A DNA stretch of 64,000 nucleotides, taken from positions 186,001 through 250,000 of the forward strand of contig JANRLT010000021.1 of NCBI GenBank assembly GCA_033762255.1, read 5' to 3'. Source of the DNA: Pirellulales bacterium (GTDB lineage: Bacteria > Planctomycetota > Planctomycetia > Pirellulales > JALHPA01). The notes under the pieces were generated by a model. The model did no database searches. It was not told the origin of the DNA and saw nothing but the letters and a program-made list of their open reading frames with translations. Shown in pieces: positions 53,985-63,685 of this stretch. Position 1 is the first letter of the stretch, and each line of letters starts with the position of its first letter. The position numbers were made by a program, and so were the translations under genes.

Positions 53985-55064
53985 ATGCCCCGCGACATCG
54001 CCACCGTTGAAAATACGACAACGACCACCACCACTATTGGCTATGGTTCCGCGTCGCCTGGCATTTCGCCCGCTTCAACCAATGCCATCGAGTTGGCCAG
54101 CCGGGCCCAGGTCTTGCCCGAGCCGGAATTTCTGGGCGCGCAAACCCACCCGCCCCAAGTTTGGGAACAGGCAATTCCCGAGGCCCTGCAAGCCGACAGA
54201 GATCACCAGCGTTTGCTCCGTCATTCAACGTGGCACGACGGGTTGCCGGAAGAGCTACAACATCGTTGGAGCCAGGCCGTCTCCCTGTTAGGCGTGGGCG
54301 TAACAAATTTGGATTTTTCAGGGGCAATTTCCCTGTTGGATTTTGCCCTATCCGCAACAGACGGCGTCACCCGACCAATTTATTATGTGAACGCCCATAC
54401 GCTTAATATCGCCAGCGTCAATCCGGAATTTCGCGGCGTGCTAAACGCCGCGTGGCGGGTGTTTGGCGACGGCACGGGCGTCCGCTGGGGGGCGCGGGCG
54501 CAACACGCGCGGATGCGGGCAAACCTCAACGGCACGGACCTGGTCCCGCGAATGTTTTATCAACTGGCCGATCAGGGGTACAGCTATTATTTGCTGGGGG
54601 CGGACGAACAGACGATTGCCCGCGCCGCGGAGTACGCCCAAACGCGGTTTGGCGGGTGGCGGCTGGCGGGGTACCATCACGGTTATGTCCAGGGAGAGGC
54701 CGCGGGTCCCATGGCAAAAGAGATCGCGCGGTGCCAGCCGGATTTGCTATTGGTGGGAATGGGCAACCCACTGCAGGAAAACTGGATTCATCACCAACGA
54801 AAAAAGCTGGGCGTCAAGTTGGCCATGGCGGTGGGGGGGTTGTTTGATCATTGGGGGGGAAACTTGACCCGCGCGCCCCGCTGGGTGCGCGGCTTAGGTT
54901 ATGAGTGGTTGCAAATTTTGTTACAGCAACCGCACAAATGGCAGCGATATTTGGTGGGAAATCCGCTCTATCTGTGGCGGATCTGGCAAAATCTGGCGCG
55001 GGATCGACGGCAGACGCGGCAGTGGCGGGAACAGGAGAGCGGGGTAGAATTAATAACGATTTGA
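53985..55064 (+). CDS. WecB/TagA/CpsF-type glycosyltransferase (GT26)
   Basis: 359-residue enzyme. The GT26 domain begins near residue 100 and shows VNAHTLNIASVNPEFRGVL, FGDGTGVRWGARAQ, LLGADEQTIARAAEYAQTRF, LLVGMGNPLQENWIHHQRK and AVGGLFDHWGGNLTRAPRW. Family members add N-acetylmannosamine or similar sugars to lipid-linked carriers. The first roughly 95 residues are an extra low-complexity stretch including seven Thr in a row near residue 12 and many Pro. It follows the GT4 gene on the same strand and likely works in the same pathway. Confidence 0.9.
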   Translation: MPRDIATVENTTTTTTTIGYGSASPGISPASTNAIELASRAQVLPEPEFLGAQTHPPQVWEQAIPEALQADRDHQRLLRHSTWHDGLPEELQHRWSQAVSLLGVGVTNLDFSGAISLLDFALSATDGVTRPIYYVNAHTLNIASVNPEFRGVLNAAWRVFGDGTGVRWGARAQHARMRANLNGTDLVPRMFYQLADQGYSYYLLGADEQTIARAAEYAQTRFGGWRLAGYHHGYVQGEAAGPMAKEIARCQPDLLLVGMGNPLQENWIHHQRKKLGVKLAMAVGGLFDHWGGNLTRAPRWVRGLGYEWLQILLQQPHKWQRYLVGNPLYLWRIWQNLARDRRQTRQWREQESGVELITI

Positions 55065-55137
55065 AAATTACGAATTTCAGATTGCACGTATTCCCGCTCC
55101 CCCCACGTCCACATTTCCCCAACACACAACCCACGCA

Positions 55138-55157
55138 GGCAAAAAGCACGTTTTGCC
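55138..55157. repeat. GGCAAAA/TTTTGCC hairpin (type F)
   Basis: Perfect 7-bp stem; the same hairpin type lies at 2758, each time near a type-B GTAG hairpin. Confidence 0.6.
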
Positions 55158-55168
55158 CCCAACCACCC

Positions 55169-55193
55169 TCCCGTCCGGCGGACGGGACCTACT
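55169..55193 (-). repeat. GTAG-headed hairpin, stem type B, over a ribosome-binding region
   Basis: TCCCGTCC / GGACGGGA stem with GTAG head on the minus strand, ending 3 bases before the ATG of the glutathione peroxidase gene. Confidence 0.75.
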
Positions 55194-55196
55194 CCC

Positions 55197-55697
55197 ATGC
55201 AAACATCTCTCTACGATATTCCGATTCAAACAATCAAGCTGGAAAATACCACGCTAGAGCCTTACCGTGGCCAAGTCCTGTTGATTGTCAATGTGGCCAG
55301 TCGTTGCGGCTTTACTCCGCAATACCAGGGTCTGGAAGAACTCTATCTGCGATTCAAGGACCAGGGGTTCGCGGTGCTGGGATTTCCCTGCGACCAATTT
55401 GGGCATCAAGAACCAGGGACCGAGGCCGAGATTGAGCAGTTTTGCCAGCTAAATTACAAAGTGACGTTCCCCCTCTTTGCCAAAATCGACGTCAACGGAC
55501 CGCAGGCGCATCCCCTGTATCAAGCGCTCAAAACCGCCCAACCCGGGATTTTGGGGACGGAGGGGATCAAATGGAATTTTACCAAATTTTTAGTGGATCG
55601 CGCGGGTACGGTGGTCAAACGGTATGGCTCGATGGAGACGCCAGCCAGTATCGCCCCCGAAATCGAGCGGCTGCTAGCAATGAACGCGACTAGCTAA
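55197..55697 (+). CDS. Glutathione peroxidase family peroxiredoxin-like enzyme
   Basis: 166-residue thiol peroxidase. NVASRCGFTPQY (about 33-44) holds the peroxidatic Cys C38, LGFPCDQFGHQEP (about 62-74) holds the Gln, and WNFTKFLVDRAG holds the Trp and Asn, so the catalytic tetrad is intact. The enzyme has Cys rather than selenocysteine and probably reduces hydroperoxides with thioredoxin. The bases before ATG are a GTAG hairpin repeat, which could occlude the start. The gene stands alone, between glycosyltransferase and ABC exporter genes. Confidence 0.95.
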   Translation: MQTSLYDIPIQTIKLENTTLEPYRGQVLLIVNVASRCGFTPQYQGLEELYLRFKDQGFAVLGFPCDQFGHQEPGTEAEIEQFCQLNYKVTFPLFAKIDVNGPQAHPLYQALKTAQPGILGTEGIKWNFTKFLVDRAGTVVKRYGSMETPASIAPEIERLLAMNATS

Positions 55698-56040
55698 TTT
55701 CCTGCCGGTCTGACAAACCAGGGGACACATAGTGACGCCCGTTTAACTGACTCAACGCCCTGATTCTCCCAACTCAGCCGTGCTCATGTGCAAGGCACCA
55801 GCGGATCATTTTTTAACAGTCGTTTATTAACTGCTCATCCCCACAACCGCGTTATGTTTGCCAATGGCCGACTTTGCGGCAAACGTCCGGTTCTAACGAT
55901 TGTAACTCCCCGGGATGGCCTGGAAAGTCCGCCAACTATGGGAGAGTTGGTAGTGCCAGCCCGCAAAAAACGGTAAGCTGGCGTGTGGCGGAATGGCTGG
56001 TCGTATTGGCTGACGCGGCGAGTAGAATTTATAGATCCTG
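55698..56040. other. Intergenic region with tRNA-Leu-like fragment
   Basis: 343 bases. GTGTGGCGGAAT (about 55983) and TGACGCGGCG (about 56011) resemble the 5' half of a tRNA-Leu with a duplicated D-arm, but no 3' half with TTCGA is present. No gene called. Confidence 0.3.
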
Positions 56041-56802
56041 ATGATTACAGTCCGCGACTTATCGAAGCATTACACCGATTTGCAGCGCGGGGCGTTTGTG
56101 GCACTGGGGGGTGTCAGTTTTTCCGCGCGGCCGGGGCAGATTTTTGGTTTATTAGGGCCCAACGGTGCGGGGAAAACCACGGCCTTGCGGATCTTGGCCA
56201 CATTGCTGCGACCGACGGGGGGGACCGCGCTGCTCAATGGCTTTGACGTGGTCTCGCAGGCCAGCTTTGCCCGGCGGCAGTTGGGGTTTGTCTCAATGAA
56301 CACCGCGGTGTACGACCGAATGACCGCCTGGGAAATGGTGGAATACTTTGGCCGGTTGCACGGATTTGCCGGCGAAGAATTGCGCGGCAGAATGGAAAAA
56401 CTATTTGAGCGGCTGCAGATGGGGGAAATCCGCGACTTGCTGGGGGCCAAGATGTCCACCGGCATGAAGCAAAAAGTCTCCATCGCCCGCGCGCTAGTGC
56501 ACGATCCGCCGGTGTTGATTTTTGACGAGGCGACATCGGGGCTGGATGTGCTGGTGGCCCGCTCGCTCATTCGCGAAGTGGCCGAACTGCGCGACCAGGG
56601 AAAGTGCGTCATTTTTTCGACGCACATCATGCGCGAAGTGGAAAAACTATGCGATCGTATCGCCATTATTCACCGCGGCAAGATCCTCACCGAAGGTTCG
56701 CTGGACGAACTGCGCGACCGGCACCACGAACACGATTTTGAAGAGTTGTTTTTTCGCCTGATTTCCGACCATGACGCCTCCCCGGTCCCTGTCCCGGCCT
56801 AA
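56041..56802 (+). CDS. ABC transporter ATPase, NatA-like
   Basis: 253-residue ATP-binding subunit of an ABC-2 type exporter. Walker A is GPNGAGKTT (about 38-46), the signature is degenerate ([15 protein letters not shown]), Walker B is [12 protein letters not shown], and the switch His is in [11 protein letters not shown]. The [20 protein letters not shown] stretch matches NatA sodium exporters. The next gene, 21 bases on, encodes the matching permease, so they form one unit. Some members export sodium; the substrate here is not shown. Confidence 0.92.
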   Translation: MITVRDLSKHYTDLQRGAFVALGGVSFSARPGQIFGLLGPNGAGKTTALRILATLLRPTGGTALLNGFDVVSQASFARRQLGFVSMNTAVYDRMTAWEMVEYFGRLHGFAGEELRGRMEKLFERLQMGEIRDLLGAKMSTGMKQKVSIARALVHDPPVLIFDEATSGLDVLVARSLIREVAELRDQGKCVIFSTHIMREVEKLCDRIAIIHRGKILTEGSLDELRDRHHEHDFEELFFRLISDHDASPVPVPA

Positions 56803-56823
56803 GCTTCCCCTTCGCCCATCGGT

Positions 56824-59154
56824 ATGAACTGGACGAACATATTTTTGATCTTTTGCCGCGAGGTGCGCGATCAATTGCGCGACCGGCGAATGCTATTTAT
56901 GATGTTCATCCTGCCGCTGATGCTCTATCCGCTGATGGGCCTGAGCGTGATGCAATTGACGCAGTTTCTCAAGCAGCACATCCCCAAAGTGCTGCTCATC
57001 GGCGCGCCCCGCTCGGCCGAATACCCGCCGTTGGTCCAGGGGGAGGAATTTTCCAAAAAATGGGTCAAGGACCTGAACACTTTTCAGATTCGGCAGCAAG
57101 ACTGGCCCGACGATGTTAACGCCTGGCCCAACAATCTTAAGGAGCAAGCCCGTCACTGGATCGAGGAAGAGAATTATGACGTGGTCGTGGCTTTTCCGGC
57201 GAATTTTGCCGCCAGCCTGAATGAATTTCACACCTGGCTGTTGGCGGTCCGTCAGGGAACCGCGCATTTGGACTCTCCCCCGCGGATGCCCCAGCCGCAA
57301 ATTTTTAGCAATACCGCCCGGCAAAAGTCGGTCCTGGCCCTGCATCAGGTCCAAGAAGTCCTCCGCCGCTGGCAAAGCGCGATTTCACAAAAAAATCTTT
57401 CGGACACGCAGGTTCCCCCCCAGGCGCTACGCCCGTTTGAATTCGACACCGTGGAACTGGCCCAGCCAGAGCAAAAAAGCGCGGCCACCTGGTCCCGTAT
57501 TTTGCCCATGCTTTTAATCCTGTGGGCGTTAACGGGGGCCTTTTATCCGGCGATTGACCTGTGCGCAGGGGAGAAAGAACGCGGTACGCTAGAGACATTG
57601 CTTTGCAGTCCCGCCGAGCGCGAGGAAATCGTCACGGGAAAAATGCTAACCGTCATGCTGTTTAGTGTCGGGACTTCGCTATTGAATTTGCTTAGCATCG
57701 GCCTAACGGGATTGTTTATCTTTAAGCAATTAGAAAGCGTGGTCAATTCCAAGGAACTCGGCGTCCCCCCGCTGGAAACCATGGGTTGGCTGGTGCTGGG
57801 ATTGATCCCGGTGGCGATTTTATTCAGCGCGCTTTGCGTGGCGCTGGCGTCATTTGCCCGCAGCAGCAAGGAAGGGCAGTTTTATATGATGCCCCTCATG
57901 CTGTGCGTGCTGCCGCTTGCCATCCTTCCCATGGATCCCCGCATGGAGCTTACCTTGGGCAACGCGTTGTTGCCGATCAGCGGCTTGATTCTTTTGTTGC
58001 GGAGCCTATTAGAAGGGGAATTTCTCAAGGTATGGCCCTATTTTTTGCCGGTTACCGTGGTCACGGGACTAGGTTGTTGGGTCGCGGTGCGCTGGGCCGT
58101 GGATCAATTTAATCGCGAGGAAATTCTCTTCCGTGAAAGCGAGCGATTTGATCTCCGCCTGTGGATCTGGCATTTATTCCGTGATCGCCGTGAAACACCC
58201 AATGTGGCGATGGGTCTGGCCTGCGCCTTGCTCATTTTGATCGTGCAATTTTTTGTTAATTGGTTGCTGGCCAGCCATGGGACGGGGGGCCTTCCCACGC
58301 TCAAGTCGCTGGTAACCCTCGTGCTCATTTCGCAACTGGTCGTGATCGCCACGCCCAGCTTGCTCATGACGATCATGCTGACAACGCGTCCGGATAAGAC
58401 GCTGTTGCTGCATTGGCCCGGTTATCGGCGGGTAACGGTGGAGTTAGCCTCCGCCCAGTCGGCCCCCGCCCCCGCGGCGGATCGCGCCTGGTGGCTAAGC
58501 GGACTGATCACGCTGGCATTGGCGGCGTTACTAGCCTTGGTGCTGCAACCAGCGACGCATTTATTGGCGCATCTGCTACAAGTGCTCTATCCAATCTCCG
58601 CCGAGAACCAGGCCGCGTTGCAGGTGCACCTGCAACCCCTACAGACCGGCCCGGCCTGGTTGCCTTATGTGTTATTGGCCTTGCTACCCGCCATTTGCGA
58701 AGAACTAGCCTTTCGCGGGTTCATCCTCAGCGGACTGCGCCACTGGGGCAGTCGCCGCCGGGCAATTTTGCTCTCCGCGTTCTTCTTTGGCATTACCCAT
58801 ACCATTATTCAACAATCCCTCAGTGCGATGATCCTAGGCGTGGTGCTGGGCTATATAGCCGTCAAATCTAATAGCATCTTGCCCAGCTTTACGTTTCACG
58901 CGCTACATAACGCGCTCGGCTTTTTTGTCGCCACGGCGGCCGCCCAGCAGGCCCCTTGGCTAGAATGGATGCTGGTCCGCGGGACCACGGCGGATCAAAG
59001 CGGAACATTTACCTTTACTCCAGCCATCACCATTCTGGCATTGCTGATTTCCGGGGTAATCCTGGCTTGGTTTGGCCGCTTGCCGCAAGAACGGACCGAA
59101 GAGGAGACCGTTTGGGACGCGATCCAGGAAAATCGGCAGTTAGAAATGACCTAA
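56824..59154 (+). CDS. ABC-2 permease (NatB-like) fused to CPBP intramembrane protease
   Basis: 776-residue membrane protein with two parts. The N-terminal part (about 1-440) is an ABC-2/NatB permease: one early helix, a long soluble loop (about 40-215), and a five-helix block with AGEKERGTLETLLCSPAEREEIV, the usual ABC-2 motif. The C-terminal part (about 590-720) is a CPBP (Abi/CaaX-like) glutamyl protease: EELAFRG (motif 1, EExxxR), FFFGITH (motif 2, FxxxH) and FHALHNALG (motif 3, HxxxN) are all present. Fusions of this type are known in planctomycetes. It works with the ATPase at 56041. Confidence 0.9.
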   Translation: MNWTNIFLIFCREVRDQLRDRRMLFMMFILPLMLYPLMGLSVMQLTQFLKQHIPKVLLIGAPRSAEYPPLVQGEEFSKKWVKDLNTFQIRQQDWPDDVNAWPNNLKEQARHWIEEENYDVVVAFPANFAASLNEFHTWLLAVRQGTAHLDSPPRMPQPQIFSNTARQKSVLALHQVQEVLRRWQSAISQKNLSDTQVPPQALRPFEFDTVELAQPEQKSAATWSRILPMLLILWALTGAFYPAIDLCAGEKERGTLETLLCSPAEREEIVTGKMLTVMLFSVGTSLLNLLSIGLTGLFIFKQLESVVNSKELGVPPLETMGWLVLGLIPVAILFSALCVALASFARSSKEGQFYMMPLMLCVLPLAILPMDPRMELTLGNALLPISGLILLLRSLLEGEFLKVWPYFLPVTVVTGLGCWVAVRWAVDQFNREEILFRESERFDLRLWIWHLFRDRRETPNVAMGLACALLILIVQFFVNWLLASHGTGGLPTLKSLVTLVLISQLVVIATPSLLMTIMLTTRPDKTLLLHWPGYRRVTVELASAQSAPAPAADRAWWLSGLITLALAALLALVLQPATHLLAHLLQVLYPISAENQAALQVHLQPLQTGPAWLPYVLLALLPAICEELAFRGFILSGLRHWGSRRRAILLSAFFFGITHTIIQQSLSAMILGVVLGYIAVKSNSILPSFTFHALHNALGFFVATAAAQQAPWLEWMLVRGTTADQSGTFTFTPAITILALLISGVILAWFGRLPQERTEEETVWDAIQENRQLEMT

Positions 59155-59182
59155 TTCGATTTTATGTGCGAGTTACGTAATC

Positions 59183-60442
59183 ATGCCCGCGTATCGCGCT
59201 AAATGGCTGGTCCCCGTGACCACGCCTCCCATCGAAAACGGCGTGATTGCCTTCGCCGCTGGAAAAATTTCCGCCATCGAAACTGCCCACTGCTGGTCCG
59301 GGGAAACACCTGTGGATCTGGGGGACGTGGCGATCCTGCCGGGTCTGGTCAATGCCCATACGCACTGGGAATTTAGCACGTTACCGGCACCGTTGGGCCA
59401 GCGCGGCATGCCATTTACAGATTGGCTGCGACTGGTGGTGAAATGGCGTCAATCTCAAACGCCCATGGATCGCCAGCAGGCACTTATGGCTGGCGTGCGC
59501 GAAAGCTTGGCTTCGGGCGTCACGACCGTGGGTGAAATTGACACGCAAGGTTGGCTTACTGATCAGGCTTTTTCGGCAAGGCCGGTCCCCGACGCCGTGC
59601 TATTCCAAGAAGCCATCTGTTTTAGCCAAACAGACGTTCCCGCCAAGATTACCGAGATTTCCCGCCGATGCGGCTATGATTCGGTACGGCACGATCATTC
59701 TCTAGCGTCACGGCCTGGACCCGCGGACGTTTGGCAACCGGGAGTAAGCCCCCATGCCCCCTATACCGTTCACGCAGACCTCTTGCACGAATTAGTACGG
59801 TTATCATGCCTGCACCAACTTCCCCTGGCGATGCATTTGGCCGAGACCCCTGCGGAATTGGAGTTTTTGCACACTGGTCGCGGGCCGTTGATGGAAATGC
59901 TGTTTGGGGCGGGTGTCTGGCGTGAAGATCTGCGCGGATCGGCGCGCACGGTCCATGATCTATTGCAAATCTTGGCAACCGCTCCCCGGGCCCTGGTGGT
60001 CCATGGCAATTACCTGGGTACGGCGGAAATTGATTTATTAGCAAAAAACGCCGACCACATGAGTGTCGTGTATTGCCCCCGCACCCATGATTTCTTTGGC
60101 CATGCCCCGCATCCGTGGCAAATTATGCAAAAGGAGGGGGTAACGGTGGCTCTGGGAACGGACAGCCGGGCCTCCAATCCCGATCTTTCCCTCTGGCGGG
60201 AAATGCAGTGGTTAGCGGAAAGAAATGTTGCTATCGAGCCAGAAAAAATATTAACAATGGGAACTCTGGAGGGGGCAAAGGCCCTGGGTAAGGCTGGGGA
60301 AATTGGCAGTTTAGAGGTGGCAAAAAGGGCAAATATGTCCGTAATATCAGGGAAGGCGGGAAAATTATCCGGGTGGGAGTCGCTGTTGTATGACCCGTCG
60401 GCACGGGTAGCCGCCACCTGTTTGCGGGGAGATTGGCTCTAA
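59183..60442 (+). CDS. Amidohydrolase (Atz/Trz, aminodeoxyfutalosine deaminase-like)
   Basis: 419-residue metal-dependent hydrolase of the amidohydrolase superfamily. Zinc ligands are visible: NAHTH (HxH, about 58-60), MHLAET (about 216) and ALGTDSRASN (about 329-338), and SPHAPYTVH lies between. The wider pattern (GLVNAHTH, FTDWLRLV, YCPRTHDFFGH) resembles deaminases of adenosyl or aminodeoxyfutalosine type, which feed alternative menaquinone synthesis. That assignment is an inference. It begins 28 bases after the ABC-2 fusion gene, in the same direction. Confidence 0.85.
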   Translation: MPAYRAKWLVPVTTPPIENGVIAFAAGKISAIETAHCWSGETPVDLGDVAILPGLVNAHTHWEFSTLPAPLGQRGMPFTDWLRLVVKWRQSQTPMDRQQALMAGVRESLASGVTTVGEIDTQGWLTDQAFSARPVPDAVLFQEAICFSQTDVPAKITEISRRCGYDSVRHDHSLASRPGPADVWQPGVSPHAPYTVHADLLHELVRLSCLHQLPLAMHLAETPAELEFLHTGRGPLMEMLFGAGVWREDLRGSARTVHDLLQILATAPRALVVHGNYLGTAEIDLLAKNADHMSVVYCPRTHDFFGHAPHPWQIMQKEGVTVALGTDSRASNPDLSLWREMQWLAERNVAIEPEKILTMGTLEGAKALGKAGEIGSLEVAKRANMSVISGKAGKLSGWESLLYDPSARVAATCLRGDWL

Positions 60443-60644
60443 GTTGCCCTCCCTCTGCCGGAAAATTAAATTTTCGCTGCTGCCCAAAAAACACAAAAAT
60501 TCTAGCGAGCGGGGCAACCTTATTTGTTAAAATGCGAATATCAACCGGGCTCGACAGGTATAACACCAGGTTAGCCCCTACCAAACCGCCGTGCCAGTTT
60601 TGACGGCACGGCACCTATTTTCTTCCAGATCGAGGCACTCAATC

Positions 60645-61925
60645 ATGGGGCATCGCTGGTTTGCCGGCTTGGTTGTGGCGTTTTGGGTAACCTCCATGGG
60701 TTGGTTGCTGGTGACAAAACTATTGCCACCGCTGCAAATGGGGGAACCCCCTTCTTACCGTTCAATTTATGGAAATGCCGCCATTTCCCGTCCGCGCCCA
60801 GTCGGGTGGCAGATGACCTGGCGGGACAAGCCCATGGGTTGGGCGGTGACGCATTATGAATGCGACGATCAAAACTACACCACGGTGCAAAGCCATGTCC
60901 ATTTTGACTTTTTGCCGGTGGACGAATTACTGCCGGTCCTGTTTCGCGGATTATGGGACAGCCGCGTACGCGGCTTAGGCAAGATTCACCTCGACGCCGA
61001 TAGCAAAATCGTTATCGACCCACACGGTTTGTTGCAATCATTATCATTTCATCTCACTAGCCCCGAACTGCCCGAACCAATCCGCGTCACCGGGCAGTTA
61101 CGCAACGAAAAATTACAAATCGTTATTTTTAACCAGAGCCAGCAATTTACCAAGCTCGAATTGCCGGGCAACGTGGTGCTGGGAAACGACCTTTCCCCCA
61201 TGTCGCGGCTGCCGGGATTGACCGTGGGCCAAACGTGGACGGTTCCCATTTATAGTCCATTTCGGGTGACGACATCCTCCCCGGTCGAAATGTATCAGGC
61301 CACAGTCGAGCGGCGGGATATTTTATTATGGCAAAATGACCTGCATCCCGTGTTGGTGGTGACCATGCGGCCCGACTCGGGCGCTTTGGGAACCAACCAG
61401 CGCCGTCCCCGCGCGCGACTATGGGTCGATGAAATGGGCCAGGTATTGCTGCAAGAAAGCTTTATCCAAAACTTCAAACTGGCGTTTACCAGGGCCAATC
61501 TGGTGGAAACATCCGCCATGTGGGCCAAATCGCAAGCACACAAGCAACAAAGGCTGCGCGAAACACTTGATCTAGAGCCCAACGCGCAGGCTTTGGCGGC
61601 TGTCAATGTCTGGGAAATTCCCGATTGGGCACTAGCGGCGCAAGAGTGGGAAATTCCCACGGCGGAGTCGGCCTGGCGCAAATCATGGCGGGGGTTTCAA
61701 GGCGTGCTGGGGGGGCTTGGACCTGAAAAAGAATCCGCACTCCCCGCGGATATCCAATCCAACAACCAAAAACAGCCAGGCCAACCTACCAGTGGGAAAG
61801 AAACTCCTTCGGTATGGAAATCAATCTTGCGCGGAGGAGTCCGGTGGTTACCGCGTGAATCAATAGCCCCATCCCCAACCGCCGAGAGTGACGCTTGGGA
61901 CGCGGCGTTAGAGTCAGGGCCTTAG
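60645..61925 (+). CDS. Membrane-anchored protein of unknown function
   Basis: 426-residue protein. One N-terminal transmembrane helix (FAGLVVAFWVTSMGWLLVTKL) is followed by a beta-rich region (about 45-290) and a Pro/Ser-rich tail. No domain was recognised. Motifs include GWAVTHYECDDQNYTTVQS, LPGLTVGQTWTVPIYSPF and ARLWVDEMGQVLLQES, which suggest a beta-sandwich. GAGG lies 10 bases before ATG 60645, which is preferred to GTG 60591. It follows the amidohydrolase by about 200 bases and may share a transcript. Confidence 0.65.
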   Translation: MGHRWFAGLVVAFWVTSMGWLLVTKLLPPLQMGEPPSYRSIYGNAAISRPRPVGWQMTWRDKPMGWAVTHYECDDQNYTTVQSHVHFDFLPVDELLPVLFRGLWDSRVRGLGKIHLDADSKIVIDPHGLLQSLSFHLTSPELPEPIRVTGQLRNEKLQIVIFNQSQQFTKLELPGNVVLGNDLSPMSRLPGLTVGQTWTVPIYSPFRVTTSSPVEMYQATVERRDILLWQNDLHPVLVVTMRPDSGALGTNQRRPRARLWVDEMGQVLLQESFIQNFKLAFTRANLVETSAMWAKSQAHKQQRLRETLDLEPNAQALAAVNVWEIPDWALAAQEWEIPTAESAWRKSWRGFQGVLGGLGPEKESALPADIQSNNQKQPGQPTSGKETPSVWKSILRGGVRWLPRESIAPSPTAESDAWDAALESGP

Positions 61926-61971
61926 CCGTGTGTCAGCGGACGGGGTATTTCCACAGCTTGATCTGTCCTGA

Positions 61972-63492
61972 TCAACCCGCCCGCTGCTTCTTGGTGGTGG
62001 CCGCCTCCATGATCTTTTGTTCGGTCGCCTCAGCCCGGGTAAATTCTCCCGTCAATTCCCCTTCGCACAGAACTAATATCCTGTCGCTGACGGTTAATAA
62101 CTCTGGTAACTCGCTGCTGGTCACGATCATGGCCATCCCCTGCTCCGCCAACCGGTCCAGCAGACGATACAGCTCGGCCTTGGCCCCCACATCGACCCCG
62201 CGGGTTGGATCATCCAACAGCAGCACCCGCGGTTGGGTCAAAAGCCACCGTCCGATAATGCATTTTTGCTGGTTTCCCCCGGACAACGTGGTGATGGACG
62301 CCTCTGGCCCGGCGGTTTTGATACCCAAATCCGCAATCTGCGACTGCACCGCGGCTAATTCCGCGGCGGGATGAATCAGACCCGCCGTGGATAATTCGGC
62401 CAGGCGGCACAGAGAGATATTTTCCCGTACGCTCATATGGGCAAAGAGGCCCAGGCGTTTACGATCCTCGGTGACCAAGGCCATCCCCGCCCATTTGGCG
62501 GCGGCGGGATCGCGAAAGCTGACGCGTTGACCATTGAGGCGAATTTCTCCCGCAGGGGGGGTGGGACTGGCGCCAAACAGGGCCTCCAGCAGCTCGGTGC
62601 GGCCCGCCCCCATGAGTCCGGCTATGCCCAGGATTTCCCCTTTTCGCAGCGAGAAGCTAATATCACGCAGCCGCCAGCCGCGGGCGTGCCCCGGCCAGGG
62701 AAGTGATAGATTTTGGACTTCGAGCATGACCTGACCCAGCGCCGCCGAGGTGGGCCGCAAGGCTTGTTCGATCTCGCGTCCGACCATCAGATGGGCAATC
62801 GCGCGGGGGTTGGTGTCGCGGGTTGGAACCGTTTTTACAAATTGGCCATCCCGCAGGACGGTTATTCGGTCGCTTAAGTGAAAGACTTCTTCCATCTTGT
62901 GCGAGATATACAATATGGTGACCCCCTGGCGGCGCAGCTTTTCTATCACGCGATAAAGGCGGGCGACTTCCGCCTCGGTCAGGGCGCTTGTGGGTTCATC
63001 CATGATGAGGATGTCGGATTTGAGCGATAACGCCTTGGCAATTTCCACCAGTTGCTGGTCCCCGACGCGCAATGTTCCCACCAGCGCCCGGGGAGAAATT
63101 TCGCAATCGAGCTGGCCCAGCAACTGTGCAGCCTCCTGGTCCATCAGCCGCTGATCCAACAGCCCCCAACCAAAAGTTTTTTCCCGGCCGAGAAAGATAT
63201 TGGCCGCGACGGAAAGTTGCTCAACCAGGTTGAGTTCTTGGTGAATAATACTGATACCGGCGGCTTCGGCGTCCCGCGTCCCGCGAAAGCGCGCGGTCTG
63301 GCCACGGATGACCAGTTCCCCCTCGTAGACGGGATAGACGCCGGAAAGTATTTTCATCAGCGTGCTTTTGCCCGCGCCGTTTTCCCCCATGATGGCGTGC
63401 AGTTCACCGGCCTCCACATCGAGGCTGACATTGTGCAACGCCCGCACGCCGGGAAATTGTTTGCCAATCGCGCGAATCGAAATCAGGGACAT
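61972..63492 (-). CDS. Sugar-type ABC transporter ATPase (RbsA/MglA-like)
   Basis: 506-residue double ATPase of the ribose/galactose/xylose importer class. The first half has Walker A GENGAGKST (about 36-44), LRVGDQQLVEIAKAL and LIMDEPTSAL. The second half has the usual degenerate Walker A GLMGAGRTE (about 288-296), LSGGNQQKCIIGRWL and LLLDDPTRGVDVG. Both halves are complete. No permease or sugar-binding protein lies downstream; upstream sequence is cut by the window edge. The sugar is unknown. The leader before ATG is an AT-rich 7-base repeat without a clear Shine-Dalgarno site. Confidence 0.92.
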   Translation of the reverse strand: MSLISIRAIGKQFPGVRALHNVSLDVEAGELHAIMGENGAGKSTLMKILSGVYPVYEGELVIRGQTARFRGTRDAEAAGISIIHQELNLVEQLSVAANIFLGREKTFGWGLLDQRLMDQEAAQLLGQLDCEISPRALVGTLRVGDQQLVEIAKALSLKSDILIMDEPTSALTEAEVARLYRVIEKLRRQGVTILYISHKMEEVFHLSDRITVLRDGQFVKTVPTRDTNPRAIAHLMVGREIEQALRPTSAALGQVMLEVQNLSLPWPGHARGWRLRDISFSLRKGEILGIAGLMGAGRTELLEALFGASPTPPAGEIRLNGQRVSFRDPAAAKWAGMALVTEDRKRLGLFAHMSVRENISLCRLAELSTAGLIHPAAELAAVQSQIADLGIKTAGPEASITTLSGGNQQKCIIGRWLLTQPRVLLLDDPTRGVDVGAKAELYRLLDRLAEQGMAMIVTSSELPELLTVSDRILVLCEGELTGEFTRAEATEQKIMEAATTKKQRAG

Positions 63493-63510
63493 AGGCGGGC
63501 AATGAAAAAA

Positions 63511-63545
63511 TTAAGAATTAAAAATTTAAAATTCAGATTTGGGAA
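63511..63545. repeat. Period-7 tract (TTAAnAA units) upstream of the ATPase start
   Basis: Five 7-base units that begin with TT. On the minus strand an 18-19 base stretch (63501-63519) matches that before ATG 2918. Confidence 0.75.
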
Positions 63546-63604
63546 AGAGATAAGACATTAGCGTACATGTACGCACAGTGACTGCAATCCGACCGTAGCG
63601 AATA

Positions 63605-63685
63605 CCGCCGATACCAGCGGCGGCTTTACTTTGAAGCTTACGGGATTCCGTATTCCGTCGCGCTCCGCTGCGCGTCGCGGCTAAC
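63605..63685 (+). repeat. Composite C-E hairpin unit
   Basis: C at 63605-63627 (CCGCCGAT / AGCGGCGG) and E at 63662-63685, 34 bases apart, downstream of the partial membrane gene. Confidence 0.75.
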
